Shown: positions 10,845 to 22,365, numbered from the stretch's first letter. The stretch: 64,000 nucleotides of DNA from Dallia pectoralis (GCA_029465975.1 CM055745.1:11723941-11787940); one strand, 5' to 3'. Translations and numbers: made by a program. The notes: generated by a model not told the origin, from the sequence alone.

Positions 10845-13800
10845 TAAAGACTGTTAGTGAGTTCAAGTAGACCGTGTCCTGATGCTCTGGATTTAACATC
10901 TGGTATAATAACTGTTAGTGAGTCTGGTAGACCGTGTCCTGATGCTCTGGATTTAACATCTGTTATAATAACTGTTAGTGAGTCTGGTAGACCGTGTCCT
11001 GATGCTCTGGATTTAACATCTGTTATAATAACTGTTAGTGAGTCTGGTAGACCGTGTCCTGATGCTCTGGATTTAACATCTGTTATAATAACTGTTAGTG
11101 AGTCTGGTAGACCGTGTCCTGATGCTCTGGATTTAACATCTGTTATAATAACTGTTAGTGAGTCTGGTAGACCGTGTCCTGATGCTCTGGATTTAACATC
11201 TGTTATAATAACTGTTAGTGAGTCTGGTAGACCGTGTCCTGATGCTCTGGATTTAACATCTGTTATAATAACTGTTAGTGAGTCTGGTAGACCGTGTCCT
11301 GATGCTCTGGATTTAACATCTGTTATAATAACTGTTAGTGAGTCTGGTAGACCGTGTCCTGATGCTCTGGATTTAACATCTGTTATAATAACTGTTAGTG
11401 AGTCTGGTAGACCGTGTCCTGATGCTCTGGATTTAACATCTGTTATAATAACTGTTAGTGAGTCTGGTAGACCGTGTCCTGATGCTCTGGATTTAACATC
11501 TGTTATAATAACTGTTAGTGAGTCTGGTAGACCGTGTCCTGATGCTCTGGATTTAACATCTGTTATAATAACTGTTAGTGAGTCTGGTAGACCGTGTCCT
11601 GATGCTCTGGATTTAACATCTGTTATAATAACTGTTAGTGAGTCTGGTAGACCGTGTCCTGATGCTCTGGATTTAACATCTGTTATAATAACTGTTAGTG
11701 AGTCTGGTAGACCGTGTCCTGATGCTCTGGATTTAACATCTGTTATAATAACTGTTAGTGAGTCTGGTAGACCGTGTCCTGATGCTCTGGATTTAACATC
11801 TGTTATAATAACTGTTAGTGAGTCTGGTAGACCGTGTCCTGATGCTCTGGATTTAACATCTGTTATAATAACTGTTAGTGAGTCTGGTAGACCGTGTCCT
11901 GATGCTCTGGATTTAACATCTGTTATAATAACTGTTAGTGAGTCTGGTAGACCGTGTCCTGATGCTCTGGATTTAACATCTGTTATAATAACTGTTAGTG
12001 AGTCTGGTAGACCGTGTCCTGATGCTCGGATTTAACATCTGTTATAATAACTGTTAGTGAGTCTGGTAGACCGTGTCCTGATGCTCTGGATTTAACATCT
12101 GTTATAATAACTGTTAGTGAGTCTGGTAGACCGTGTCCTGATGCTCTGGATTTAACATCTGTTATAATATCTGTTAGTGAGTCTGGTAGACCGTGTCCTG
12201 ATGCTCTGGATTTAACATCTGTTATAATAACTGTTAGTGAGTCTGGTAGACCGTGTCCTGATGCTCTGGATTTAACATCTGTTATAATAACTGTTAGTGA
12301 GTCTGGTAGACCGTGTCCTGATGCTCTGGATTTAACATCTGTTATAATAACTGTTAGTGAGTCTGGTAGACCGTGTCCTGATGCTCTGGATTTAACATCT
12401 GTTATAATAACTGTTAGTGAGTCTGGTAGACCGTGTCCTGATGCTCTGGATTTAACATCTGTTATAATATCTGTTAGTGAGTCTGGTAGACCGTGTCCTG
12501 ATGCTCTGGATTTAACATCTGTTATAATAACTGTTAGTGAGTCTGGTAGACCGTGTCCTGATGCTCTGGATTTAACATCTGTTATAATATCTGTTAGTGA
12601 GTCTGGTAGACCGTGTCCTGATGCTCTGGATTTAACATCTGTTATAATAACTGTTAGTGAGTCTGGTAGACCGTGTCCTGATGCTCTGGATTTAACATCT
12701 GTTATAATAACTGTTAGTGAGTCTGGTAGACCGTGTCCTGATGCTCTGGATTTAACATCTGTTATAATAACTGTTAGTGAGTTCAAGTAGACCGTGTCCT
12801 GATGCTCTGGATTTAACATCTGGTATAATAACTGTTAGTGTGTCTGGTAGACCGTGTCCTGATGCTCTGGATTTAACATCTGTTATAATAACTGTTAGTG
12901 AGTCTGGTAGACCGTGTCCTGATGCTCTGGATTTAACATCTGTTATAATAACTGTTAGTGAGTCTGGTAGACCGTGTCCTGATGCTCTGGATTTAACATC
13001 TGTTATAATAACTGTTAGTGAGTCTGGTAGACCGTGTCCTGATGCTCTGGATTTAACATCTGTTATAATAACTGTTAGTGAGTCTGGTAGACCGTGTCCT
13101 GATGCTCTGGATTTAACATCTGTTATAATAACTGTTAGTGAGTCTGGTAGACCGTGTCCTGATGCTCTGGATTTAACATCTGTTATAATAACTGTTAGTG
13201 AGTCTGGTAGACCGTGTCCTGATGCTCTGGATTTAACATCTGGTTATAATAACTGTTAGTGAGTCTGGTAGACCGTGTCCTGATGTTCTGGATTTAACAT
13301 CTGTTATAATAACTGTTAGTGAGTCTGGTAGACTGTGTCCTGATGCTCTGGATTTAACATCTGTTATAATAACTGTTAGTGAGTCTGGTAGACCGTGTCC
13401 TGATGCTCTGGATTTAACATCTGTTATAATAACTGTTAGTGAGTCTGGTAGACCGTGTCCTGATGCTCTGGATTTAACATCTGTTATAATAACTGTTAGT
13501 GAGTCTGGTAGACCGTGTCCTGATGCTCTGGATTTAACATCTGTTATAATAACTGTTAGTGAGTCTGGTAGACCGTGTCCTGATGCTCTGGATTTAACAT
13601 CTGTTATAATAACTGTTAGTGAGTCTGGTAGACCGTGTCCTGATGCTCTGGATTTAACATCTGTTATAATAACTGTTAGTGAGTCTGGTAGACCGTGTCC
13701 TGATGCTCTGGATTTAACATCTGTTATAATAACTGTTAGTGAGTCTGGTAGACTGTGTCCTGATGCTCTGGATTTAACATCTGTTATAATAACTGTTAGT

Positions 13801-14400
13801 GAGTCTGGTAGACCGTGTCCTGATGCTCTGGATTTAACATCTGTTATAATAACTGTTAGTGAGTCTGGTAGACCGTGTCCTGATGCTCTGGATTTAACAT
13901 CTGTTATAATAACTGTTAGTGAGTCTGGTAGACCGTGTCCTGATGCTCTGGATTTAACATCTGTTATAATATCTGTTAGTGAGTCTGGTAGACCGTGTCC
14001 TGATGCTCTGGATTTAACATCTGTTATAATATCTGTTAGTGAGTCTGGTAGACCGTGTCCTGATGCTCTGGATTTAACATCTGTTATAATAACTGTTAGT
14101 GAGTCTGGTAGACCGTGTCCTGATGCTCTGGATTTAACATCTGGTATAATAACTGTTAGTGAGTCTGGTAAACCGTGTCCTGATGCTCTGGATTTAACAT
14201 CTGTTATAATAACTGTTAGTGAGTCTGGTAGACCGTGTCCTGATGCTCTGGATTTAACATCTGTTATAATAACTGTTAGTGAGTCTGGTAGACCGTGTCC
14301 TGATGCTCTGGATTTAACATCTGTTATAATAACTGTTAGTGAGTCTGGTAGACCGTGTCCTGAAGCTCTGGATTTAATATCTGTTATAATAACTGTTAGT
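10845..14400. repeat. 60-bp minisatellite, about 59 nearly identical copies
   Basis: Unit agtctggtagaccgtgtcct followed by gatgctctggatttaacatctgttataataactgttagtg. Divergence between units is very low. A distinctive variant unit (gttcaag start, tggtataat) occurs at 10861 and again at 12781, exactly 1920 bp apart, which shows a higher-order duplication of 32 units. Single-base slips near 12029 and 13243 reset the reading frame. Because 60 is a multiple of three the array is open in long stretches on both strands, but nothing suggests translation. Confidence 0.97.
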
Positions 14401-14540
14401 GTTTGGTTTGTTTGGTCCAGTTAGATGATGTTAACTATGAAGTGTTATTTTCTGTCTATTATAAATACTAAATAAATTATATTATATAAATCTATAATGT
14501 ATATTAACGTAGACTGACTAATAAAAATAGCAGAATAAGG

Positions 14541-14875
14541 TTGACGTCCATTTCTCTATACAACTGATTCACTTCCTAATTGAGAATATGGACTGATTAA
14601 CTTAACTGTAGTAGCAGCACTTTAATACTGATAATTACTTACTCCAAGTTGTTGTTCTCTCTGCTTTCGTTTTATAATAATCATTATGAAATCATTTGGT
14701 TGATCGTTTTCAGTAAAACATTTAAATCTTATACTGCTCCGTTAGAACCAAATGGATACTGGACAGGACTTTTACTTTCGTATTCAACTCTTCTAAACAT
14801 CTCCTCCCCCACACATGTATTACATAAGTTAACCAGTAGGGGGCGCTAACAGACATTTGATCTCAGACAGTAAAA
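14541..14875 (-). promoter_or_regulatory. Promoter / first-exon segment, copy 2 (duplicate)
   Basis: Closely matches 10128-10440 in the same orientation, from ttgacgtccattt to tagggggcgctaacagacat. The first-exon donor here reads CTTGGA-gtaagtaa, closer to consensus than copy 1 and identical to the right NLR gene. The 60-bp minisatellite lies between the two copies. It could act as an alternative distal first exon of the left NLR gene; that is inference. Confidence 0.6.
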
Positions 14876-14897
14876 CGGATTCACTCCCTCTTTAAGA

Positions 14898-14986
14898 TTA
14901 TCCACATTATAATAGCCACATCCAGATTGACAAATGTAGAAATCTAACTTTTGTTAATCTGTATGTGGCTATTATAATGTGGATAA
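14898..14986. other. 89-nt near-perfect hairpin
   Basis: The arms 14898-14934 and 14950-14986 are reverse complements over 37 positions with two mismatches, leaving a 15-nt loop (tgtagaaatctaact). The core is atccacattataatagccac. This may be the end pair of a tiny MITE or a hairpin precursor of a small RNA. The sequence cannot decide between them. No other copy is seen in the window. Confidence 0.8.
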
Positions 14987-14989
14987 ATG

Positions 14990-15354
14990 TCTAGCTAGAT
15001 AATTAGATAGACAGTATATTTACACTACCTGCACTTGTTACTTCTTTTCGGTCCACTGAGGTAAAGTTAAAGTAACTGTCAGTTGTTCACCTGAGGCTCG
15101 CCTTCTGCGCGAGCAATAAAGAGCACAAGGAATTCTCAGTTATTGATTTAAAAACCAACCAATGATAAAACACAACTAAATACATTCTGACCAGGAACAT
15201 GTCCATTTGACTCTTAAAACTCCCTTATAGCCAAAATGGAAAGAAAAAAACACAATTTGCCGTGCAGTTGCTTTAATCGGCCAGATGGTTTGTAGTCGAT
15301 AGTCACCCGACTGTGGCATTCAAAGTCGTCTTCCAGTCCCATTAAGATATACTT
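14990..15354. other. Unassigned sequence before second minisatellite
   Basis: No recognised gene. The minus-strand frame that leaves the minisatellite continues here as LEDDFECHSRVTIDYKPSGR before stopping. It looks protein-like, but I recognise no family. Confidence 0.4.
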
Positions 15355-16352
15355 GCAGAGCCAGGATGTCTGTGATGGAGAACCAGACACAGCAAATATA
15401 ACGCCATCTGACTGTGTGGACCAGGATGTCTGTGATGGAGAACCAGACACAGTAATGATAACGCCATCTGACTGTGTGGACCAGGATGTCTGTGATGGAG
15501 AACCAGACACAGTAACGATAACGCCATCTGACTGTGTGGAACAGGATGCCCCTGATGGAGAACCAGACACAGTAATGATAACGCCATCTGACTGTGTGGA
15601 CCAGGATGTCTGTGATGGAGAACCAGACACAGTAACGATAACGCCATCTGACTGTGTGGACCAGGATGTCTGTGATGGAGAACCAGACACAGTAACGATA
15701 ACGCCATCTGACTGTGTGGACCAGGATGTCTGTGATGGAGAACCAGACACAGTAATGATAACGCCATCTGACTGTGTGGACCAGGATGTCTGTGATGGAG
15801 AACCAGACACAGTAATGATAACGCCATCTGACTGTGTGGACCAGGATGTCTGTGATGGAGAACCAGACACAGTAATGATAACGCCATCTGACTGTGTGGA
15901 CCAGGATGTCTGTGATGGAGAACCAGACACAGTAACGATAACGCCATCTGACTGTGTGGAACAGGATGCCCCTGATGGAGAACCAGACACAGTAACGATA
16001 ACGCCATCTGACTGTGTGGACCAGGATGTCTGTGATGGAGAACCAGACACAGTAATGATAACGCAATCTGACTGTGTGGACCAGGATGTCTGTGATGGAG
16101 AACCAGACACAGTAATGATAACGCCATCTGACTGTGTGGACCAGGATGTCTGTGATGGAGAACCAGACACAGTAATGATAACGCCATCTGACTGTGTGGA
16201 CCAGGATGTCTGTGATGGAGAACCAGACACAGTAATGATAACGCCATCTGACTGTGTGGACCAGGATGTCTGTGATGGAGAACCAGACACAGTAATGATA
16301 ACGCCATCTGACTGTGTGGACCAGGATGTCTGTGATGGAGAACCAGACACAT
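15355..16352. repeat. 60-bp minisatellite, about 17 copies
   Basis: Unit ccaggatgtctgtgatggag followed by aaccagacacagtaatgataacgccatctgactgtgtgga. Variants alternate aatgata/aacgata, and two units carry a linked change (acaggatgcccctgatgg, at 15541 and 15961, 420 bp apart), which points to a seven-unit duplication. A diverged partial unit recurs at 16545-16590 beyond the inverted-repeat element. Long open frames on both strands are due to the 60-bp period. Confidence 0.97.
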
Positions 16353-16374
16353 AAATGATAACGCTACCGGGCGC

Positions 16375-16538
16375 TCGTTGGTGTTTTAAGCCCCCAACGT
16401 AGTGTTTCAATCATCCTAACCCTAATCCTAACCTTAACCATAATCAGTGCTGTGATTGGTTGAAACTGTAGGGGGTGGGGAGTGACTTCCATGCAGCGAT
16501 GCCTTAAAGGCTTCGTTGGGGGCTTAAAACACCAACGA
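16375..16538. mobile_element. 164-bp MITE with 25-bp terminal inverted repeats
   Basis: The arms 16375-16399 and 16514-16538 are perfect reverse complements beginning TCGTTGGTGTTTTAAGCCCC. The interior carries ctaaccctaatcctaacctt, a degenerate telomere-like run common inside such fish MITEs. It is inserted in the second minisatellite. No coding capacity; superfamily not determined. Confidence 0.8.
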
Positions 16539-16539
16539 A

Positions 16540-16929
16540 CCTGTCTGACTGTGTGGACCAGGATGTCTGATGGAGAACCAGATACAGCAACGATAACATT
16601 AACATAACATTACAGAGGATGAGAAATCTCAAGTTCTTTCTGTGACACTGACCTGGGACCTGCATCGAGTGACGTCCGATAACAGGTTCTGGCTGAAAGA
16701 GCAAATCATCCTCCATGCCGTAATTTTAATTTTTATTTATACAAATGCCTCATATATAGGAGGAGATGTTCTTGTGGATATTAGACTTTGATTTCAGATT
16801 GGATATTCTAAATCATATGACTGATCCAGGGAGGGGACTACAAAACCTGGGTCTAACATGGTTAATTAATGGTTAAATAATACAAGCATCACTGATAAGG
16901 GACAATATGTTAAATATTTGCTTATTCAT
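16540..16929. other. Sequence between MITE and transposase relic
   Basis: A partial minisatellite unit at 16545-16590 is followed by sequence whose minus strand reads MEDDLLFQPEPVIGRHSMQV. No family is recognised. The remainder is AT-rich and featureless. Confidence 0.4.
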
Positions 16930-17260
16930 CATTTTTTTCACAACAAAGAAGAGCTGCACTGTCGATTCCAGTTCCCTGAGTTTGTGGAATAGAGTGAGGG
17001 CATCTGAAACACCTTCCCCTAAACACACAATCCGATCAGCTGACCGCTTCACTGTCCCTCTGATGCCATCTGGAGCTCCTTTGTCATGTCTGGACTCAAA
17101 GAAATTCCATGACAGGTCTTTGAAACCAAGCCTGAATCGCCTTTCTGTTTATACTGCATTGCTGGTACATCACTGAAGAAGTGAAGCCTCTCTACCTTTG
17201 GGTACTTGGTCTTCACCATCTCCAGATTAAGCTCTGAGTGGGCCCAGATTGCTGGTTGGT
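16930..17260 (-). pseudogene. Decayed fragment of an uncharacterised transposon-associated protein family
   Basis: On the minus strand, across at least two frames, I read SELNLEMVKTKYPKVERLHF then FSD and QYKQK, followed by LSWNFFESRHDKGAPDG and GTVKRSADRIV. The pattern FSDG..QYKN ... W.FF...HGKG..DGIGGTVKR is shared by an uncharacterised protein family that is multicopy in fish and invertebrate genomes. Frameshifts and missing residues make this a relic. The assignment is by motif memory only. Confidence 0.5.
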
Positions 17261-17282
17261 CATGTGGTCGTGAGATTGTACA

Positions 17283-17775
17283 AAATTATATTGGTGTCTG
17301 TTCAGAATCATATTGGTGTCTGTTCAGTGGTGTTCAGAATGATATTGGTGTCTGTTCAGAATCATATTGGTGTCTGTTCAGTGGTGTTCAGAATGATATT
17401 GGTGTCTGTTCAGTGGTGTTCAGTATAATGATATTGGTGTCTGTTCAGTGGTGTTCAGAATGATATTGGTGTCTGTTCAGTGGTGTTCAGAATGATATTG
17501 GTGTCTGTTCAGTGGTGTTTAGTATAATGATATTGGTGTCTGTTCAGTGGTGTTCAGAATGATATTGGTGTCTGTTCAGTGGTGTTTAGTATAATGATTG
17601 TGGTGTCTGTTCAGTGGTGTTTAGTATAATGATATTGGTGTCTGTTCAGTGGTGTTCAGTATAATGATATTGGTGTCTGTTCAGTGGTGTTTAGTATAAT
17701 GATATTGGTGTCTGTTCAGTGGTGTTCAGTATAATGATATTGCTGTCTGTTCAGTGGTGTTTAGTATAATGATAT
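17283..17775. repeat. Tandem repeat based on gatattggtgtctgttcagtggtgtt
   Basis: Units of about 33-37 bp combine gatattggtgtctgttcagt, ggtgttcagaat and ggtgtttagtataat in varying order. The array runs into the gap at 17776, so its true length is unknown. Confidence 0.93.
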
Positions 17776-18275
17776 NNNNNNNNNNNNNNNNNNNNNNNNN
17801 NNNNNNNNNNNNNNNNNNNNNNNNNNNNNNNNNNNNNNNNNNNNNNNNNNNNNNNNNNNNNNNNNNNNNNNNNNNNNNNNNNNNNNNNNNNNNNNNNNNN
17901 NNNNNNNNNNNNNNNNNNNNNNNNNNNNNNNNNNNNNNNNNNNNNNNNNNNNNNNNNNNNNNNNNNNNNNNNNNNNNNNNNNNNNNNNNNNNNNNNNNNN
18001 NNNNNNNNNNNNNNNNNNNNNNNNNNNNNNNNNNNNNNNNNNNNNNNNNNNNNNNNNNNNNNNNNNNNNNNNNNNNNNNNNNNNNNNNNNNNNNNNNNNN
18101 NNNNNNNNNNNNNNNNNNNNNNNNNNNNNNNNNNNNNNNNNNNNNNNNNNNNNNNNNNNNNNNNNNNNNNNNNNNNNNNNNNNNNNNNNNNNNNNNNNNN
18201 NNNNNNNNNNNNNNNNNNNNNNNNNNNNNNNNNNNNNNNNNNNNNNNNNNNNNNNNNNNNNNNNNNNNNNNNNNN
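17776..18275. other. Assembly gap (500 N)
   Basis: Exactly 500 undetermined bases. The round number suggests a placeholder of arbitrary size. It hides the 3' end and 3' LTR of the Gypsy element and the end of the tandem repeat. Confidence 0.99.
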
Positions 18276-18283
18276 CCCGGAGG

Positions 18284-20279
18284 TCAGACTGACCACGACC
18301 CCCAAACGAGACATGAAGGCTTTCCAAACCCTTGAGGTAAACTGAGAGCCGCGGTCGGAAACAATGTCCTCCGGCACCCCATAATGCCGGAAGACATGGG
18401 TGAACATGCCTCTGCGGTCTGTAGAGCTGTGGGAACACCTTGCAAGGGAAGGAGACGGCAAGCTTTAGAAAACCGGTCCACCACAACTAATATAGTGGTG
18501 GATCTATCCGACTCTGGTAGGGTCTGTAAGAAAGTCTATGGACAGATGAGACCAGGGCCGCTGTGGCACCGGTAGGGGTTGAAGCTTGCCGTAGGGAAGG
18601 TGTCTAGGAGTCTTGCTCTGGGCACACACAGAGTAGGAGGAGACATATAACCTGACGTCCTTAGCCAGGGTAGGCCACCAGTACTTCTCCGCCAGACATG
18701 TGATAGTCTTGCCGATCCCTGGATGACCTGATGCTGGAGAGGCATGCGCCCAGGCCAACAGTCGGTCCCGTACCAGAAGAGGAACGTAGATCCTGCCTTC
18801 GGGACAGTGCGCTGGTGCTGGTTCAGTCCTGGTGGCACGTTGTATCTCCACGTCGACCTCCCACAGCACTGGAGCTAGGATTCGGGTGTCAGGAATTATG
18901 GGTCCGTCTTCCTGGATAACCTCGTCTGATTCAAACTGCCTGGACAGGGCGCCAGCTCTGACGTTCTTTGTTCCAGGGCGGTAGGACAGTGTATAGTCAA
19001 ATCTGGCAAAGAACAGAGCCCTTCTAGCCTGACGGGGGTTTAGCCTCCTAGCTGCCCGTATGTATTCCAGATTCCTGTGGTGTGTCAAGACTTGGAAAGG
19101 ATGCTTGGCGCCCTCAAGCATGTGCCTCCACACCTCTAGAGCCCTCTTGACGGCCAGGAGTTCTCTGTCGCCCACGTCATAGTTGCATTCGGCGGGTGTC
19201 AGCTTCTTGGAGAAGAAAGCGCACGCGCGCAACCTTAGTGGAGTCCCGATCCACTGGGACAACACGGCCCCCACTCCCACTTCAGATGCGTCTACCTCCA
19301 CGATGAAAGGCTGGGATGGATCAGGGTGCACCAGCACTGGAGCTTTACAGAACAGGACCTTTAGTTGCTGAAAAGCGCGCTCTGCCTCAGGAATCCACTT
19401 CAGCTTAGAGGGGTTTCCTCGAAGTAGTGCTGTTAAGGGGCTGGCCACCGTACTGAAGGACCGGATGAACCTTCTGCAGAAATTTGCGAAGCCCAAGAAC
19501 CATTGAAGTGCTTTGACTGAGGCCGGTGGAGGCCAATCGCGCACCGCCTCAACTCGAGGTCCCTCCATCTCAACTCCAGAAGATGTAATATGGAAGCCTA
19601 AGAAAGAGATGGATGACTGGAAAAACAGACACTTCTCAGCTTTCACATATAACTCATGCTCCAACAGCCTACCCAACACTTTGCGTACCAGAGCCACATG
19701 CTGAGCCCTGGTTGCTGAATATACCAGAATATCATCAATGTAAACGACCACCCCCCGACCCAACATGTCCCTGAACACGTCATTAACAAAAGCCTGAAAG
19801 ACTGAAGGAGCATTCATTAGACCAAAAGGCATGACCAAATATTCATAATGCCCCGTGGTTGTGGAGAAGGCCGTTTTCCACTCATCCCCCTCCTTAATAA
19901 GCACCAAATTATAAGCACTCCTGAGGTCTAACTTTGTGAAGAAGCGCGCCCCGTGCAGTTGTTCAATGACTACAGAGTTTAACGGAAGGGGATAACTATA
20001 CCTTACCATTGCCTGGTTGAGAGCTCTGTAGTCAATACAGGGGCGCAGACCTCCATCCCTCTTCTTCACAAAGAAGAAACTCGAGGAGGCAGGAGAGGTG
20101 GAGTGACGTATAAAGCCCTGCTGTAGAGCCTCTGCTACATAGGTCTCCATCGCCTCAGTCTCAGCGTAGGATAGGGGGTAGATATGACTCTTAGGAATAG
20201 CCTCATCAGGCTTCAGTACGATGGCGCAGTCTCTGCTGCCATGGGGTGGCAGCTTCGTAGCCTTGACCTTTGAAAACAC
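18284..20279 (-). pseudogene. Gypsy pol: reverse transcriptase, RNase H, integrase (broken)
   Basis: RT motifs in order are FFFVKKRDGGLRPCIDYRAL, KLDLRSAYNLVLI, VMPFGLMNAPSVFQ, the active site YIDDILVYS and the LGF block. RNase H reads VEVDASEVGVGAVLSQ and RELLAVKRALEVWRH. The integrase zinc-binding domain reads SPASGHPGIGKT ... CLAEKYWW ... YSVCAQSK (HHCC type), and the core begins SIDFLTD. A one-base insertion near 18510 ends the frame, VVDRFSKACRLLPLQG continues in the next frame, and a second shift restores YGVPEDIVSDRGSQF before the gap. It starts at a GTG only because the frame is continuous with gag apart from two stops at 20385-20390. Inactive copy. Confidence 0.92.
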
Positions 20280-20384
20280 CTGAGACAGGTCTTGGTACTC
20301 CTCCGGGATGGAAACATGAGCGACTTTAGCTGGGCTCTCAATGGTGGTAGCGCAGATTGCTGCTGGCAGACACCCTCCCTGTCA

Positions 20385-21755
20385 CTACTGCGACCAACTC
20401 AGAACCTTTCCAGTAGACCAAGAAATAACAGGATTATGACGTCCTAACCATGGCAGCCCTAAAATTACAGGGTAGGTAGGAGACTCAATGGCAAAAAAGG
20501 AGACAAACTCTTGGTGATGGCTATTAACTACGAGCTGTACAGGTACGGTGACAACCTCTATACTACCTGACCCCAAGGGTCGACTGTCTATAGCAGCAAT
20601 GTGCAGTGGCTGTGGCAACCTAACTAGGGGCATGCCTAATTGCTGGGCTGTGGACAAATCAATAAAATTCCCAGCCGCTCCTGAATCAACCAGAGCGCAC
20701 AGTCTGCGTGTCCCCGGGAAGGCAGGAAACTTCACCGACACAAGTACGTGAGGGGTTATGGTGGGTGCTACGGAAAGGTTGTGGCCCACCTGAGTTGACG
20801 CAGGTCCGCCTGGCTTGCCGCCTCCTCCCTGTTGTTCGATGCGCTGTGTGCATTTTGCAGCATAGTGACCCTGTCCTCCGCAATAGAGGCACTCAGCACG
20901 TCTCGGTCGCCAGCCTGATCGTCTCTCCGGGATGATGGTGGAACCCATCTCCATTGGTTCAGGTGCAGACAGCTGCGTCATGGTGATGGTTGAACCCTGC
21001 CCAAGCTGCTTACGACCCCGGAGTAAGTTGTCCAACCGGATTGACATGTTCATGACCTGGGTGAGGTCAAGGCTTTCATCCCGGCATGCCAACTCTCTTT
21101 GAATCTCCTCCCGAAGGCCTGCTCGAAATGCGCTCAGGAGGGAATCGTCGTTCCATCGGGACGCAGCGGCGAGTGTCCTGAACTCCAGCACGTATTCTGA
21201 TGCAGCACGGTGTCCTTGACGCACCTGTAATAGTCGTTCCCCGACGTCTCGTCCTTGGGGAGGGTGGTCAAAAACAGAGCGGAACAGAGAGACAAAGTCT
21301 GGGTAGCTATTGATGACTGGCTCTCCCTTTTGCCAAACAGAACTGGCACACTCCCTCGCTTTCCCCGTAAGGCATGACACAAGAGTAGCATTCTTGGTCC
21401 TCCCAGACAGTGTGCCTGGCCTCAGAGACAGATATAGATCTAGTTGGAGTAGGAAACCTTGACACTCCCTCGCTGTGCCGCTATACTTCTCCGGAAGTGA
21501 CAAGGAACAGGAATCTCCCTCCTCAGTGTCAGGTGGTAAAGGATATGCCTCTGCTCCAGCTGGCACCGGTGGAGTAGGTACCTGCTGCTGAACAGCCAAC
21601 CTCACCTCTTCGAGGCCCCGAGCCACCTGATCCATGGCCGTCTCTAGTTTGGACAAACACTCCTGGTGTTGATTAATCTGCGAGGTCAGGTTGGCAACAG
21701 TAACACAATCCCTGGAGGATCCGCTGGTTCCATGTTGGGTCCAGTATTCTGTCAC
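20385..21755 (-). pseudogene. Gypsy gag-protease
   Basis: A coiled-coil-like start (LTSQINQHQECLSKLETAMD) is followed by the retrotransposon gag domain (ECQGFLLQLDLYLSLRPGTL ... FRAGLREEIQREL), a CCHC knuckle (CLYCGGQGHYAAKC) and an aspartic protease (ALVDSGAAGNFIDLSTAQQL, then VILGLPWL). It lacks an in-frame ATG near the LTR. The ATG at about 21732 is out of frame, so a one-base change near the N-terminus is likely. It ends in TAG immediately followed by TGA, with pol continuing in the same frame. Confidence 0.9.
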
Positions 21756-22139
21756 AGCGTGGAAAAGCAGGAACCAAAAGGCGGAGGTGGTGTTTGAAAA
21801 ACCAAAGTTTTAATTAACAAAAGATACTGGTAACATCAGGCTCTAAACGTAATGTACGAAATAAGGTAACAGAACTAAACAATTCTCTTAATGTCAAAAA
21901 TGCAGCACACACGCGCAACACCAAACAATACTGGACAAGGACACAGAGTAATGAGGAGGCTTATATACACACACATGGCAATCAGCACATGAGGCACAGG
22001 TGTGCACAATAGGCCAAGACAGTCCAGGGATGCGTTCGTGTGCAGTGGGATTTTGGACAATGGCAGCTAGAAGACCGACGACGAAGAGAGATGACGCTGG
22101 GACACCTCTGCCAGGGGCGTGGTCCCAGATGGAATTACA
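21750..22139 (-). repeat. 5' LTR of the Gypsy element (390 bp)
   Basis: On the minus strand it begins TGTAATTCCATCTGGGACCA and ends TGTGACA immediately before the gag region. A TATA-like box (GTATATAAGCC) lies near 21960 and an ATTAAA near 21810 could serve for polyadenylation. The partner LTR would be in or beyond the gap. Confidence 0.7.
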
Positions 22140-22365
22140 ATAAAATAATAAAAAATAGAAATGCAAGACATATCTAATAAATATACATAATATAGCAAAA
22201 ATATACATCATATAGAAAATATCCTAGGTAACTATAGCTATGTACAGTTATGGTAAAGTGATCATATAAATAATTGTCCGTGGTAGCTAGGTAGCTATTT
22301 TAAAGTGACAAGTGGCAGTATAAAGTGGCAGATGTGCATGAGGTGATGGATGGAGAGAAGGGATT

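Larger units (their letters stand above)
18276..22139 (-). mobile_element. Ty3/Gypsy LTR retrotransposon, 5' LTR to integrase
   Basis: On the minus strand the order is 5' LTR (22139-21750), gag with zinc knuckle and protease (21755-20385), then RT, RNase H and integrase (20279-18276). That order is diagnostic of Ty3/Gypsy. The 3' end is lost in the gap. It sits directly against the 3' end of the L2-type LINE at 22140, so it probably inserted in or at the tail of that element. Confidence 0.93.

Noticed and set aside
10857..13259. Open frames of 392, 274 and 160 codons on both strands
   Set aside because: They only read the 60-bp minisatellite, whose period is a multiple of three. There is no unique domain, start context or codon bias.
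15214..16410. Open frames up to 398 codons in several frames on both strands
   Set aside because: They arise from the second 60-bp minisatellite; simultaneous openness in sense and antisense is expected for such an array.
16400..16445. Telomere-like ctaaccctaatcctaac run
   Set aside because: Short, degenerate and inside a MITE; not a telomere or interstitial telomeric array.
17751..18486. Frames running through the N stretch
   Set aside because: The residues inside are undetermined. Only the real bases beyond 18275 (Gypsy integrase) carry information.
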